From: Borrelia turicatae 91E135
GTDB lineage: Bacteria > Spirochaetota > Spirochaetia > Borreliales > Borreliaceae
DNA: 64,000 nucleotides
Assembly (NCBI RefSeq): GCF_000012085.2
Contig: NC_008710.1
Span: 186,001-250,000, forward strand
Direction: 5' to 3'
Shown here: positions 1 through 8,191 of the stretch, piece after piece
How positions within the stretch are numbered: the stretch's first letter is position 1
Layout of the letters: every line of letters begins with the position of its first letter
The notes under the pieces: model-generated
Databases searched by the model: none
What the model was told of the DNA's origin: nothing
What the model saw: only the letters and a program-made list of their open reading frames with translations
Position numbers and translations under genes: made by a program

Positions 1-351
1 ACCCGCTGTAAAACTTAAAGTTAGCGTATCTGCGCTTGTATTAACCAATTTCGCAAAAACATCAAAAGTAGGTACATTAACAAAAGGAATTGAAAGACCT
101 AAAGAAAGCCCCTTAATAAAACTTAAACTAATTCTCAAACCTGTAAAAGAACCAGGACCAGAAGAATTAATAAGTAAATCAAGTTTCTTTAGATCAATAC
201 CATACTCTAATACAAAATCATTAAATAATTTTGGAATACTAAGAGTATAATTAATATTATCTTTACTCTTAATTATAGAGAAGACCTCACCATTAATTTC
301 AAAATGAATCAATAAAGTTTTATGTGAATATTCAATTGCAAGGGTATTCAT
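1..351 (-). CDS. tsaB: TsaB (YeaZ-like) tRNA t6A biosynthesis protein, C-terminus cut by window edge
   Basis: The minus-strand frame opens at ATG 351 and stays open to the window edge, giving 117 residues that start MNTLAIEYSHKTLLIHFEIN. The motif GPGSFTGLR near residues 64-72 is the hallmark of the ASKHA-fold TsaB/YeaZ family. TsaB pairs with TsaD and works with TsaE and TsaC to make the threonylcarbamoyl-adenosine of ANN-decoding tRNAs in the cytoplasm. It lies just downstream of tsaE and overlaps it by 20 bp, so translation is probably coupled. The C-terminal half is off-window. Family assignment rests on the motif and on the tsaE neighbour. Confidence 0.88.
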   Translation of the reverse strand, partial: MNTLAIEYSHKTLLIHFEINGEVFSIIKSKDNINYTLSIPKLFNDFVLEYGIDLKKLDLLINSSGPGSFTGLRISLSFIKGLSLGLSIPFVNVPTFDVFAKLVNTSADTLTLSFTAG

Positions 352-760
352 CGCTAAATTCTAAAATCCTACTAGTATTTTTTATTTTAAATGTTAAAAA
401 CATTAATCTATTCTTTGGCAAAACATCAATAATTATCTCTGGCCACTCAATAGCTATTATAGCTGACATATCTAAGAGAAGCTCCATTCCACCAATAAGT
501 TGAAACTCATCTAAAATATTTAAACGATACAAATCAATATGATAAAATTTAAAATCTACAAACTCATAAAAATTAACAATATTATAAGTTGGACTTGTAA
601 AGTAAGAAATGCCAAGATTTAAAGCCAAACCTTTTAAAAAGGTTGTCTTCCCAGTTCCCATATCACCACAAAGACCAAATATCTTACCAATAGGCAAGGG
701 ATTAAAAAAAGATTTAGAAAAGTTTATCATTTCCTTTTCTGTTTCAAAAGATAATGTCAA
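332..760 (-). CDS. tsaE: TsaE, ATPase of the t6A37 tRNA modification complex
   Basis: This 142-residue protein has a Walker A loop GDMGTGKTT at residues 32-40, the family motif SPTYNIVN at 56-63, HIDLYRL at 74-80 and EWPE at 105-108, all typical of YjeE/TsaE. TsaE is the small P-loop ATPase that drives the TsaB-TsaD complex. The best start is TTG at 760: an AGGTGA-like Shine-Dalgarno lies about 7 nt upstream, and the TTG overlaps the stop of the preceding gene (TTGA). An in-frame ATG at 730 is a weaker alternative. The 3' end overlaps tsaB, consistent with an operon. Confidence 0.92.
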   Translation of the reverse strand: MTLSFETEKEMINFSKSFFNPLPIGKIFGLCGDMGTGKTTFLKGLALNLGISYFTSPTYNIVNFYEFVDFKFYHIDLYRLNILDEFQLIGGMELLLDMSAIIAIEWPEIIIDVLPKNRLMFLTFKIKNTSRILEFSDEYPCN

Positions 761-1071
761 GGAAGCTCACCTTTTATATCAAGATCAATAACATGCCTCT
801 TGATTGCAACCATTAAACTAAGAACAGGGTAATTTAAAGGGTCTACAAAATCAATAGTGATATGTTTCTCACCTAAAGGAGTTACTTCTATTGTAAACTT
901 CACTTGCTTAGTCTCACTAGAGCCCTTATATTCATAAAAAGCGTCAGCAAAATATACTCTCCTATAATATATATGACTATCTTGCTTGCTGATATTATCA
1001 AGAGAAATAAATTTCACAAATAGTATTCCTTTAAATAAAATCCCGAGAAGCCAACATAGGAATATTTTCAT
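757..1071 (-). CDS. Small protein with N-terminal membrane anchor (BB0187-like position)
   Basis: This 104-residue protein has a hydrophobic N-terminus (MKIFLCWLLGILFKGILFV) that reads as an uncleaved signal anchor or signal peptide. It is followed by a polar, beta-rich segment containing VDPLNYPVLSLMVAIKRHV. I do not recognise a domain. It precedes tsaE with a 4-nt TTGA overlap, so it is probably co-transcribed with tsaE and tsaB. Its position matches a hypothetical gene next to rplT in B. burgdorferi. The function is unknown; an envelope-associated protein is the only safe inference. Confidence 0.7.
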   Translation of the reverse strand: MKIFLCWLLGILFKGILFVKFISLDNISKQDSHIYYRRVYFADAFYEYKGSSETKQVKFTIEVTPLGEKHITIDFVDPLNYPVLSLMVAIKRHVIDLDIKGELP

Positions 1072-1202
1072 TTAGCGCTATTTTCAAAGATGGGACTTTC
1101 ATTTTTAACTTTTAATCCGCCTATGCAACTATCCGTTAAAAAAATACTTAAATCCCCAAATTTAGTGAGATGTCGCAAAAAATAACTCTAATCCCTATAA
1201 TT

Positions 1203-1220
1203 AAACTTCCCAGGAAGTTT
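1203..1220. terminator. Hairpin after rplT, possible factor-independent terminator
   Basis: An inverted repeat AAACTTCC-CA-GGAAGTTT lies directly after the rplT stop codon. Read on the plus strand it is followed by a T-rich run. On the minus strand, the direction of rplT, it is preceded by an A-rich tract and followed only by TTTAATTAT, so termination there would be weak. Confidence 0.5.
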
Positions 1221-1568
1221 TTAATTTTTTATTTCATAAACAATTTTTTTAAAAGTTTCAATATCCTCAATTGCTAAATTAGATAAGATTTTTCTATTAA
1301 GCTTAATATTAGACTTTTTCAAACTTTCAAAAAATTTTGAATAGTTAATTCCCATACCCGTTAAAGCAGCAGAAATTCTTACAATCCATAAACTTCTAAA
1401 ATCCCTCTTACGAGTCTTTCTATCTCTTGTAGCATACATCATGCCTTTACGAAGAGTATCTTTGGCTTTCTTATAATTACTTTTCTTAGTACCCCAAAAA
1501 CCCTTAGTTTTCTTTAAGATCTTCTTTCGTCTTGCAACGTGAACTATCCCGTTCTTAACTCTAGCCAT
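1221..1568 (-). CDS. rplT: 50S ribosomal protein L20
   Basis: This 115-residue basic protein starts MARVKNGIVHVARRKKILKK and contains the L20 signature region GFWGTKKSNYKKAKDTLRKG and RKTRKRDFRSLWIVRI. Length and sequence match bacterial L20, which binds 23S rRNA early in 50S assembly. AAGGAG lies upstream of the ATG. It is the last gene of the infC-rpmI-rplT cluster. In other bacteria L20 represses this operon; I see no specific operator here. Confidence 0.97.
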   Translation of the reverse strand: MARVKNGIVHVARRKKILKKTKGFWGTKKSNYKKAKDTLRKGMMYATRDRKTRKRDFRSLWIVRISAALTGMGINYSKFFESLKKSNIKLNRKILSNLAIEDIETFKKIVYEIKN

Positions 1569-1589
1569 ATAATCTCCTTAAATCAATAT

Positions 1590-1787
1590 TTAAGCATAAG
1601 GCAATAAGGTTTTGATTCTCTTAACCTCAAAACTTGAAACCAAACCTGACTTACCCAACTTCCTTCTTCTCTTTGAAGACTTTTTTGTCAAAATATGTCT
1701 TAAATTTTGCTTCTTATATTTAATTTTACCTTTTGAAGTAAAAGCATATCTTTTTTTTGCACTTTTACATGTTTTCATTTTTGACAT
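1590..1787 (-). CDS. rpmI: 50S ribosomal protein L35
   Basis: This 65-residue, very basic protein ([20 protein letters not shown]...) has the L35 pattern K(T/C)xKxAxKR near the N-terminus and the [15 protein letters not shown] block. It lies between infC and rplT, the usual bacterial order, with 21 bp to rplT and 16 bp to infC. A TAAGGAG Shine-Dalgarno precedes the ATG. The product is a structural protein of the large ribosomal subunit. Confidence 0.97.
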   Translation of the reverse strand: MSKMKTCKSAKKRYAFTSKGKIKYKKQNLRHILTKKSSKRRRKLGKSGLVSSFEVKRIKTLLPYA

Positions 1788-1803
1788 TTACATCTCCTTA
1801 TCA

Positions 1804-2364
1804 CTACTTCTTAGATTTAGGTGCAATAATTAAAAACATTGTTTTCCCCTCCATCTTAGCTGGAGACTCTAAAACATAATTAGACTCACCTACCCTTTCA
1901 AGAATACTCTCTAAAATTCCATAGCCCAAATGAGTATGAGCGAGTTCACGTCCTCTAAATCTTATAGTAACTTTTACCTTATTACCCTCTTTGAGAAATC
2001 CTAAAATATTTCTATACTTAAAATCAAGATCATGAGTATCTATCTTTGGCTGCATCCTAACTTCTTTAAGCTTAATTATTTTTTGATTTCTTTTTTGCTC
2101 TTTTTGACGCTTTTCCTGATGAAATTTATATTTCCCATAATCAATTATCTTGCAAACAGGAGGCACTGAATTTGGAGAAATCTCAACCAAATCAAGCTCA
2201 GCATCCCTAGCACATTTAATAGCATCTTCAATTGGCAAAACAGATTGAGTTCCATTATCAAAAATAACCCTAACCTCACGGGCCTTAATCTTATGATTAA
2301 TTCTCAATTCTTTATCACCGGATCTTGACCTATCCCTATCCTTACCGGAACTTCTATTTATCAT
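1804..2364 (-). CDS. infC: Translation initiation factor IF-3
   Basis: This 186-residue protein has the IF-3 N-domain ([15 protein letters not shown]), the linker rich in K/R/E ([20 protein letters not shown]) and the C-domain containing [15 protein letters not shown] and [14 protein letters not shown]-3 keeps ribosomal subunits apart and checks start-codon pairing. The chosen start is ATG 2364, preceded directly by an in-frame TAA; the upstream GAGGAG sits rather far away (about 13 nt). Unlike enterobacterial infC, which uses AUU, this gene appears to use AUG. The first 17 residues are an Arg/Ser/Asp-rich extension. Confidence 0.96.
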   Translation of the reverse strand: MINRSSGKDRDRSRSGDKELRINHKIKAREVRVIFDNGTQSVLPIEDAIKCARDAELDLVEISPNSVPPVCKIIDYGKYKFHQEKRQKEQKRNQKIIKLKEVRMQPKIDTHDLDFKYRNILGFLKEGNKVKVTIRFRGRELAHTHLGYGILESILERVGESNYVLESPAKMEGKTMFLIIAPKSKK

Positions 2365-2405
2365 TTAAAAATACTCACTCCTCAAACAGCATTAATCAAT
2401 AACTA

Positions 2406-2434
2406 ATTTTAATATACCTTCTCTAAAAAGTAAA
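2406..2434 (-). promoter_or_regulatory. Probable sigma-70 promoter of infC-rpmI-rplT
   Basis: On the minus strand TTTACT (2434-2429) and TAAAAT (2411-2406) are separated by 17 bp, about 40 bp upstream of the infC start. Both boxes fit the sigma-70 consensus well, but in such AT-rich DNA chance matches are common. Confidence 0.45.
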
Positions 2435-2541
2435 TTCGAACACATATCTCTTAAACACAATAATAAAAAGAATTTTGAAAACTTCTAAAAAGTAAAAATT
2501 TAATTGATTAATAAGTCATTTAAAAGTAAAATTTACTTATT

Positions 2542-3204
2542 ATGAACATATTTTTACTAATAAGCCTACCTTTAGTTTTTAAAATATACATGATAATAAA
2601 CCATCCTCAATTAAAGTTAATTAAACAAAATTATATCCATGCAACATCAATATTATTCGCAATGACCATTTTTTCTTTACTATATCTGATAGAAGAATTC
2701 ATATTATATAAAAGCTTGCTCATAAATTACCAAACAAAATTCAGTTTAGCATATTCAATATTTATTAAAGAACAAATATATTACTATGTTTTTCCATTAT
2801 TTATATTCACATTTTTTTTTACATTCAATCCAAACTCATTGCTTAAAAAAAATCCAATATTTTTAATATATTTTGCATTTGGATTAATACTCTCTAAAAA
2901 TTTAGCACTCATCATAACAAACAGTAAAGTTTTTGGCACATATGAATATATTAAAATACCGCTTTTACATATATTAGAACTAATATTCACAGCAATTATA
3001 TGCGAAAAAGGAATACGTCTTCATATAACACAAAATATAAATGGATATCAATTAATTTTTGTTCCTATCTTGATCTTAGAAGCAATTATAACATTTTTAA
3101 AAGTATTAATTTTAACTAATGCACAAATTTACGCTCTAATAACATTAATAATACTACTAGGAATCACAATCGTAAACAAGAAAGCCATTGGAACTGTAAA
3201 ATAA
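2542..3204 (+). CDS. Polytopic inner-membrane protein of unknown function
   Basis: This 220-residue protein is largely hydrophobic, with about six or seven predicted transmembrane segments (for example MNIFLLISLPLVFKIYMII at 1-19, YYVFPLFIFTFFFTF near 85-99, and ALITLIILLGITIV near 198-211). I recognise no transporter or enzyme motif. No Shine-Dalgarno is visible before ATG 2542; instead an inverted repeat AAGTAAA-A-TTTACTT ends 3 nt before it. The stop overlaps the start of the next gene by one base (TAATG), so the pair is probably an operon. The position corresponds to BB0192-like hypothetical genes. Confidence 0.75.
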   Translation: MNIFLLISLPLVFKIYMIINHPQLKLIKQNYIHATSILFAMTIFSLLYLIEEFILYKSLLINYQTKFSLAYSIFIKEQIYYYVFPLFIFTFFFTFNPNSLLKKNPIFLIYFAFGLILSKNLALIITNSKVFGTYEYIKIPLLHILELIFTAIICEKGIRLHITQNINGYQLIFVPILILEAIITFLKVLILTNAQIYALITLIILLGITIVNKKAIGTVK

Positions 3205-3950
3205 TGATACATACAATAAAGACTTTTATTATTACAATTATTTTAATTCTATGTTTTAGTTGTAAAAACAATAAAATCACAGATAAAAATTTTAGTTATA
3301 TCATAATTTTTTCAGACACCACAGAGTATTTTTTCAAAATTAAAAATTCTCCATTCATACAAGATAAAACACTCTTTATCAATGAAAAAGATATCGAAAT
3401 TATTAAAGACAAACTAAATAATGTAAAAAAGATACTTTTAACACATAAATCAAATAATGAAATATTTAATATTAATAAAATTAAAAAAAAAACTTTTTAT
3501 CTATCCAAAGTAAAATTTTCATTAAAAAAAGCGATAGATTTTATATTCAGTGACCCCTCAATAGATTTAACAACCTCATTAATAATGAAAGACAACACAC
3601 TAAATCAAACAGATTCAGAACACTTGGAAAAAAGTGCAAAAGAACAAAATATAAACATTACTACAATAAATGACAAAAATATTCTGTATTTAAAAAATTT
3701 GATTACTCCAAAAATAACAAAAGTGATCTTATTCTCAATGAGAAATAATCATGTTTTTTTAAAAAAATTATCAGAATCATCCTTTTTTAAAAAAATAGAA
3801 TTCATATTGATTGGAAGTAATAAAAAAAATTTAAAAGAAATTAACACAAAATACATAATCAGTATGAATGAACTCGATTTGATTGAAATAACAAAAAAAA
3901 TTAATAAAGATTTTCAATACGAATTCAACATCTATGAAAAAACAATATAA
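3204..3950 (+). CDS. Putative lipoprotein (BB0193-like)
   Basis: This 248-residue protein begins with a short basic segment and a hydrophobic core ending in LILCFSC, then a polar KNNKITDKN stretch. That is the shape of a relaxed spirochaetal lipobox with cysteine about residue 22. The rest is lysine- and asparagine-rich with no recognised domain, although the layout (VILFSMRNNHVFLKKL, FILIGSNKKN) faintly resembles a Rossmann-like or periplasmic-binding fold. It is coupled to the upstream membrane protein gene through a TAATG junction. Its target membrane cannot be decided from sequence. Confidence 0.7.
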   Translation: MIHTIKTFIITIILILCFSCKNNKITDKNFSYIIIFSDTTEYFFKIKNSPFIQDKTLFINEKDIEIIKDKLNNVKKILLTHKSNNEIFNINKIKKKTFYLSKVKFSLKKAIDFIFSDPSIDLTTSLIMKDNTLNQTDSEHLEKSAKEQNINITTINDKNILYLKNLITPKITKVILFSMRNNHVFLKKLSESSFFKKIEFILIGSNKKNLKEINTKYIISMNELDLIEITKKINKDFQYEFNIYEKTI

Positions 3951-4040
3951 ATCTAATTACAAATCAACATACATTTAACTGAATTGATAAGCAATAATTG
4001 ACAAACAAAAAATACTATTATTAATGAGAGAAAATAATTG

Positions 4041-4838
4041 TTAAATCAAATCATTAAATAAATCCTTAAAATTATCATACAACGCAATTATAACGCTATC
4101 CACATCACAATTTTTAATTTTTGCAATCTCAAGACATGTATATCCTAAAAAACATGGAGCATTAATCTTGCCCCTTAAAGGAACTGGGGCTAAAAATGGA
4201 CTGTCTGTTTCAATTAAAATATCTTCAATATTTAATTTCTTTAAAACTCCTCTTAAAGGCTCTGAATTTTTAAAAGTTAAATTACCTGCAAAAGATATCT
4301 TAAATCCAAAATCAATAAATTTTTTAGCATACTCATAATTACCTGAATAACAATGCAATATGCCTCTACTTATAAAATTGGAAGATTTAATAATATTGTA
4401 AATATCATCATAAGCCTCTCTTACATGCAAAATGACGGGCTTCTTATATTTACTAGCTAAATCTAACTGAATATTTAAAGCTTCAATCTGCTCGCTTTTA
4501 TTATCTCCCTTAAGGTAATCAAGTCCAATTTCACCAACAGCAACAACGTTTTCATTTTCTAAAATACTTTCAATCAATTCAAAATCATCTCTTAAAGCCT
4601 TATTTAAAGGATGTATGCCAACTGTTAGTGAAATATTAGGATAAGTATCTAAAAGTTGCTTTCTCTCATAAAAATCACTAGGATGCAATCCAATATCAAG
4701 AAAATAAGAAAATCCATTTTTCAAACATTCATTAATAAGATAATGAATATCAATAGAATTTTTCTTAAGTTCATTAAAATGAACGTGGGTATCTATTAAC
4801 TTTTTTAAAAAAATAGATCTTTCAAAATTAAGATTCAT
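4041..4838 (-). CDS. tatD: TatD-family metal-dependent deoxyribonuclease
   Basis: This 265-residue TIM-barrel amidohydrolase-like protein has the family metal ligands in order: DTHVHF near residue 17, GEIGLDYL near 102, HVREAYDD near 139, HCYSGNYEYAKKF near 161, and ETDSPFLAP near 210. TatD enzymes are Mg-dependent 3'-5' DNases/RNases used in repair and turnover. Its ATG forms an ATGA overlap with the stop of the upstream TPR gene. It carries about 12 extra residues before the usual LIDTH start of the family, with no in-frame alternative start there. Confidence 0.93.
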   Translation of the reverse strand: MNLNFERSIFLKKLIDTHVHFNELKKNSIDIHYLINECLKNGFSYFLDIGLHPSDFYERKQLLDTYPNISLTVGIHPLNKALRDDFELIESILENENVVAVGEIGLDYLKGDNKSEQIEALNIQLDLASKYKKPVILHVREAYDDIYNIIKSSNFISRGILHCYSGNYEYAKKFIDFGFKISFAGNLTFKNSEPLRGVLKKLNIEDILIETDSPFLAPVPLRGKINAPCFLGYTCLEIAKIKNCDVDSVIIALYDNFKDLFNDLI

Positions 4839-5977
4839 GCATCCATCTTTTTTTTAAGGTTATTAATGTAGTCAATAATGGTAACATTCTTCATTCCAAG
4901 TTGCAAGAAACTTGACAAAATATCTACAGCACTTTCAATTTGCCCTAATGCCTCATAACATTCAGCAGCATTTACATACAATATTGAGTTCTTAGGATTG
5001 GTTTTTATCAGATTTTTAATAGCTGACAATGCCTCTTCATACTGCCCCTGCTCCTTTTGAAGTAGTGCAAGACCAAGTATAGCAAACATGTCAAAATCAA
5101 CATCAAGAGCTTTTTTATAATAAATCTGTGAATTCTCATACTCTTTCAAGTATCGGTAAGTATCACCTACTCTTGTTAAAACCAGATTATTCTTTGGATC
5201 CTTATCTATTATTGTAAGCCAATATTTTAAGGCTTCATGATACTCTTTACTTCCTCTATAGCAATCAGCAAGTCCAAAAATAGCATAAAAATTATTCGGA
5301 GAAATTTCCAAAGCTCTTTTGAAAAAATAAATTCCCTTACTAAATTCCTTTAATTTCCTATAACAATTTCCAATTGAAGTTAAAACACGAACATCAATCT
5401 TAACCTGATTTATTTCATACATTCTAAGCCAATATTTCAACGCTTCTTTATATTCCTTAAAGTCATAATATAAATGTCCAATACCAACAAGAGCATAATC
5501 ATTATCAGGTACAAATTCTAATACTCTTAAGTACGATTGCCTAGATTTTTGAAAATTTTTTAATTTCCTATAAGAAGAAGCAACTCTTGTAAGAACCGTA
5601 ATATTTTCAGGATCATATTTCAAATATTCTTCCCATACATCTGTAGCCTTCTTATAATCACCTAAACTTCTATAACAATCTCCCAATCCAAAAAGTGCAT
5701 AATTATTATTTGAATGTTTAGCAAGGCATTTTTGATAATAAATTATAGCTTTATCAAAATTTCGCTTCTTCCTTTCAATGTCTCCAAGTCCAACAAGAGC
5801 ATAATTATTATCATAATCCTTTTGTAAGATATCATTAAACAATGCTTCTGCTTCAGGAAGTCTCTCTTCCTTTATCAACTGATATCCCCTTTTGGATTTT
5901 TCAGTAACATCAAGAAGCTCATTATCAGAAATTTGCGAGATATCCCCAAACTCACCTAAAAGTTTCTTGTCTAACAT
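4835..5977 (-). CDS. Cytoplasmic tetratricopeptide-repeat protein (BB0195-like)
   Basis: This 380-residue protein is built almost entirely of TPR units, about nine or ten, with recurring blocks such as NNYALVGLGDIERKKRNFDK, NNYALFGLGDCYRSLGDYKK and NNFYAIFGLADCYRGSKEY. There is no signal peptide or transmembrane segment, so a cytosolic scaffold or adaptor is likely. It is translated just ahead of tatD (4-nt overlap). The NNYALxGLGD motif is reiterated at the start of alternate repeats, suggesting internal duplication of a two-TPR unit. The partner is unknown. Confidence 0.85.
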   Translation of the reverse strand: MLDKKLLGEFGDISQISDNELLDVTEKSKRGYQLIKEERLPEAEALFNDILQKDYDNNYALVGLGDIERKKRNFDKAIIYYQKCLAKHSNNNYALFGLGDCYRSLGDYKKATDVWEEYLKYDPENITVLTRVASSYRKLKNFQKSRQSYLRVLEFVPDNDYALVGIGHLYYDFKEYKEALKYWLRMYEINQVKIDVRVLTSIGNCYRKLKEFSKGIYFFKRALEISPNNFYAIFGLADCYRGSKEYHEALKYWLTIIDKDPKNNLVLTRVGDTYRYLKEYENSQIYYKKALDVDFDMFAILGLALLQKEQGQYEEALSAIKNLIKTNPKNSILYVNAAECYEALGQIESAVDILSSFLQLGMKNVTIIDYINNLKKKMDA

Positions 5978-6274
5978 AAATACCCCTTCTTAACTGGTTT
6001 ATTAAAGACATAACATTCACTTCATATATGCTATTTAAAAAAACATATAAGTCATAATTTATATATAAACATATCAAGATATTAATAAATCTTTAATATC
6101 CAATCTCAATAAACATATTATATAAAAAATTAAAAAAATATACTTAAATTCGTAAACTTAAACTTATTTATTTAAATTGTATATAAAGCCTATAAAATAA
6201 AATTCATGACCAATTATAACAAAAAAATTCAAAAGTAGGATAAAATAATACTACTTTATTAGGAGAAAATTAAG
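5978..6274. other. AT-rich divergent intergenic region between the TPR gene and prfA
   Basis: These 297 bp hold no convincing ORF. They are extremely AT-rich with several TATAAA/TATATA-like boxes on both strands, as expected for back-to-back promoters. Close to prfA an inverted repeat AAAGTAG(12 nt)CTACTTT spans 6232-6257, and AGGAG at 6261-6265 is the prfA ribosome-binding site. I see nothing else. Confidence 0.6.
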
Positions 6275-7348
6275 ATGTTTTTAGAAAGATTAAGTCCCAT
6301 CGAAAGCAAAATAAAAATACTTGAAGAAAAATTACAAGATACAAATTTAATTAAAAACCAAAAAGAATATGCAAAAGTAATAAAAGAATATAACTATTTA
6401 GAAAAAATCAAAGAAAAAAAAGATGAATATGAAAACATAATAAGCCAAATCGATGAGAATCAAAAAATTTTGTCCGAAGAAGAAAATTTAGAAATGAAAG
6501 AATTAATAAAACAAGAATTAACTCATTTAAATCTCAAAAAAGATGAAATTGAACACACAATCAAAATATTACTCTTGCACCAAGATGAAAATGACAATAA
6601 AAATATAATTATTGAAATTAGAGCTGGAACAGGGGGAGAAGAAGCTGCACTTTTTGCACATAATCTTTACGAAATGTACACAAAATATTCTGAGAAAAAA
6701 AAATGGAAAACAGAGCTTATTAACTTTAATGAAACGGAACTTGGTGGATTTAAAGAAGTAAGCTTTGAAATAAAAGGTAAAGAGGTATTTAAAAAATTAA
6801 AACATGAAAGCGGGGTGCATAGAGTTCAAAGAGTTCCTATAACAGAATCCAATGGAAGACTTCAAACCTCAGCAGCAACCGTTGCTGTACTGCCTGAAGT
6901 TGAAGAAACCGACATTGAAATCAACGAAAAAGATTTAAGAATAGATGTTTACAGATCTTCTGGTGCTGGGGGCCAACATGTAAACACAACAGACTCTGCC
7001 GTTAGAATTACACATCTGCCTACAGGAATTGTGGTACAATGTCAAAATGAAAGAAGTCAGCACAAAAACAAAGATCAGGCTATGAAAATATTAAGAGCAA
7101 GGCTTTATAAATTTGAAGACCTCAAAAAACAAGAACAACGCTCAAATGACAGAAAGCAACAAGTAGGTTCAGGTGATAGGTCTGAAAGAATTAGAACATA
7201 CAATTTTCCACAAAATAGAGTAACAGAACACAGAGCAAACATTAGTCTTTATAAACTAGAAGAAATTATGCAGGGAGAACTTGACCTTCTTCTCGACACA
7301 CTAGCCCTAAAATTACAAGAACAAGCACTAAAAGACAACCCAATATAA
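6275..7348 (+). CDS. prfA: Peptide chain release factor 1
   Basis: This 357-residue class-I release factor carries the peptidyl-hydrolysis motif GGQ at residues 232-234 within [16 protein letters not shown]. The stop-codon-reading tripeptide is PIT at 188-190, in the position of the PxT motif of RF1 rather than the SPF of RF2. It therefore terminates at UAA and UAG. The N-terminal half is a coiled-coil domain. AGGAG is well placed before ATG 6275. prmC, which methylates the GGQ glutamine, follows 9 bp downstream, the standard bacterial pairing. Confidence 0.97.
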   Translation: MFLERLSPIESKIKILEEKLQDTNLIKNQKEYAKVIKEYNYLEKIKEKKDEYENIISQIDENQKILSEEENLEMKELIKQELTHLNLKKDEIEHTIKILLLHQDENDNKNIIIEIRAGTGGEEAALFAHNLYEMYTKYSEKKKWKTELINFNETELGGFKEVSFEIKGKEVFKKLKHESGVHRVQRVPITESNGRLQTSAATVAVLPEVEETDIEINEKDLRIDVYRSSGAGGQHVNTTDSAVRITHLPTGIVVQCQNERSQHKNKDQAMKILRARLYKFEDLKKQEQRSNDRKQQVGSGDRSERIRTYNFPQNRVTEHRANISLYKLEEIMQGELDLLLDTLALKLQEQALKDNPI

Positions 7349-7357
7349 TTTATTTTA

Positions 7358-8191
7358 ATGACAATAAACGAAGCAATAAAAAAGTCAAAACAACATAATT
7401 TAAATACTCTTGAGATTTTATTACTACTTGAAAAAATCTTAAAGAGTCGAAAAGAATTAATTCTTGCAAATATAAATAAAAATTTAACAAAACAAGAAGA
7501 ACATAAATTATCGTGTCAAATAAACAGAATAAGATCAGGAACACCCATAAACTATATACTTAAAACAAAAGAATTTATGGGTATTGAGTTCTATATAAAC
7601 AAACATGTACTAATTCCTAGAGAAGATACAGAATGTTTAGTAGAAGAAGCTTTAATTCAAATTAAAAAGCACAATTTAAATAAAATTTTAGACTTATGTT
7701 GCGGAAGTGGATGCATTGGCTTAACAATTGCACATTATCTTAAGTGCAAAGTAACACTATCGGATATTTCAAATAAAGCCTTAAAAGTATCATTAAAAAA
7801 CACACAAAAACTAAAATTAGAAAATTATATAGAAATACAATATTCAGATCTGTTAAAATACATAAATAAAGAGTTTGAGCTAATAATCACAAATCCTCCT
7901 TATTTAAATAAAGATGAACTAAAAATAAAGGAAAAATTAATAAAAGAACCAAGAATAGCTCTTTTAGGGTTTGGAAAAGACGGACTTGAAATTCCAAAAA
8001 AAATAATAAGACAGGCAAAACATAAGCTTGCCAAAAATGGACTTTTAATAATAGAAATGGCTCCTTGGCAAACAAAATCTTTAAAAGATTTTGCAATCCA
8101 GGAAGGGTTTGACTATTTAAAAACTATATATGACATTGAAAGCAGAGAAAGAGCATTGGTCTTAAGGATAAAGAATGATACAAGTTTATGA
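7358..8191 (+). CDS. prmC: Release-factor glutamine N5-methyltransferase PrmC (HemK)
   Basis: This 277-residue SAM-dependent methyltransferase has the SAM loop LDLCCGSGCIGL near residues 111-122 and the substrate-glutamine motif NPPY at 179-182. The N-terminal helical domain ends in the FMGIEFYINKHVLIPREDTE segment conserved in PrmC. It methylates the GGQ glutamine of the release factor encoded immediately upstream. There is no clear Shine-Dalgarno, so translation is probably coupled to prfA. Its 3' end overlaps rel by 17 bp. Confidence 0.95.
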   Translation: MTINEAIKKSKQHNLNTLEILLLLEKILKSRKELILANINKNLTKQEEHKLSCQINRIRSGTPINYILKTKEFMGIEFYINKHVLIPREDTECLVEEALIQIKKHNLNKILDLCCGSGCIGLTIAHYLKCKVTLSDISNKALKVSLKNTQKLKLENYIEIQYSDLLKYINKEFELIITNPPYLNKDELKIKEKLIKEPRIALLGFGKDGLEIPKKIIRQAKHKLAKNGLLIIEMAPWQTKSLKDFAIQEGFDYLKTIYDIESRERALVLRIKNDTSL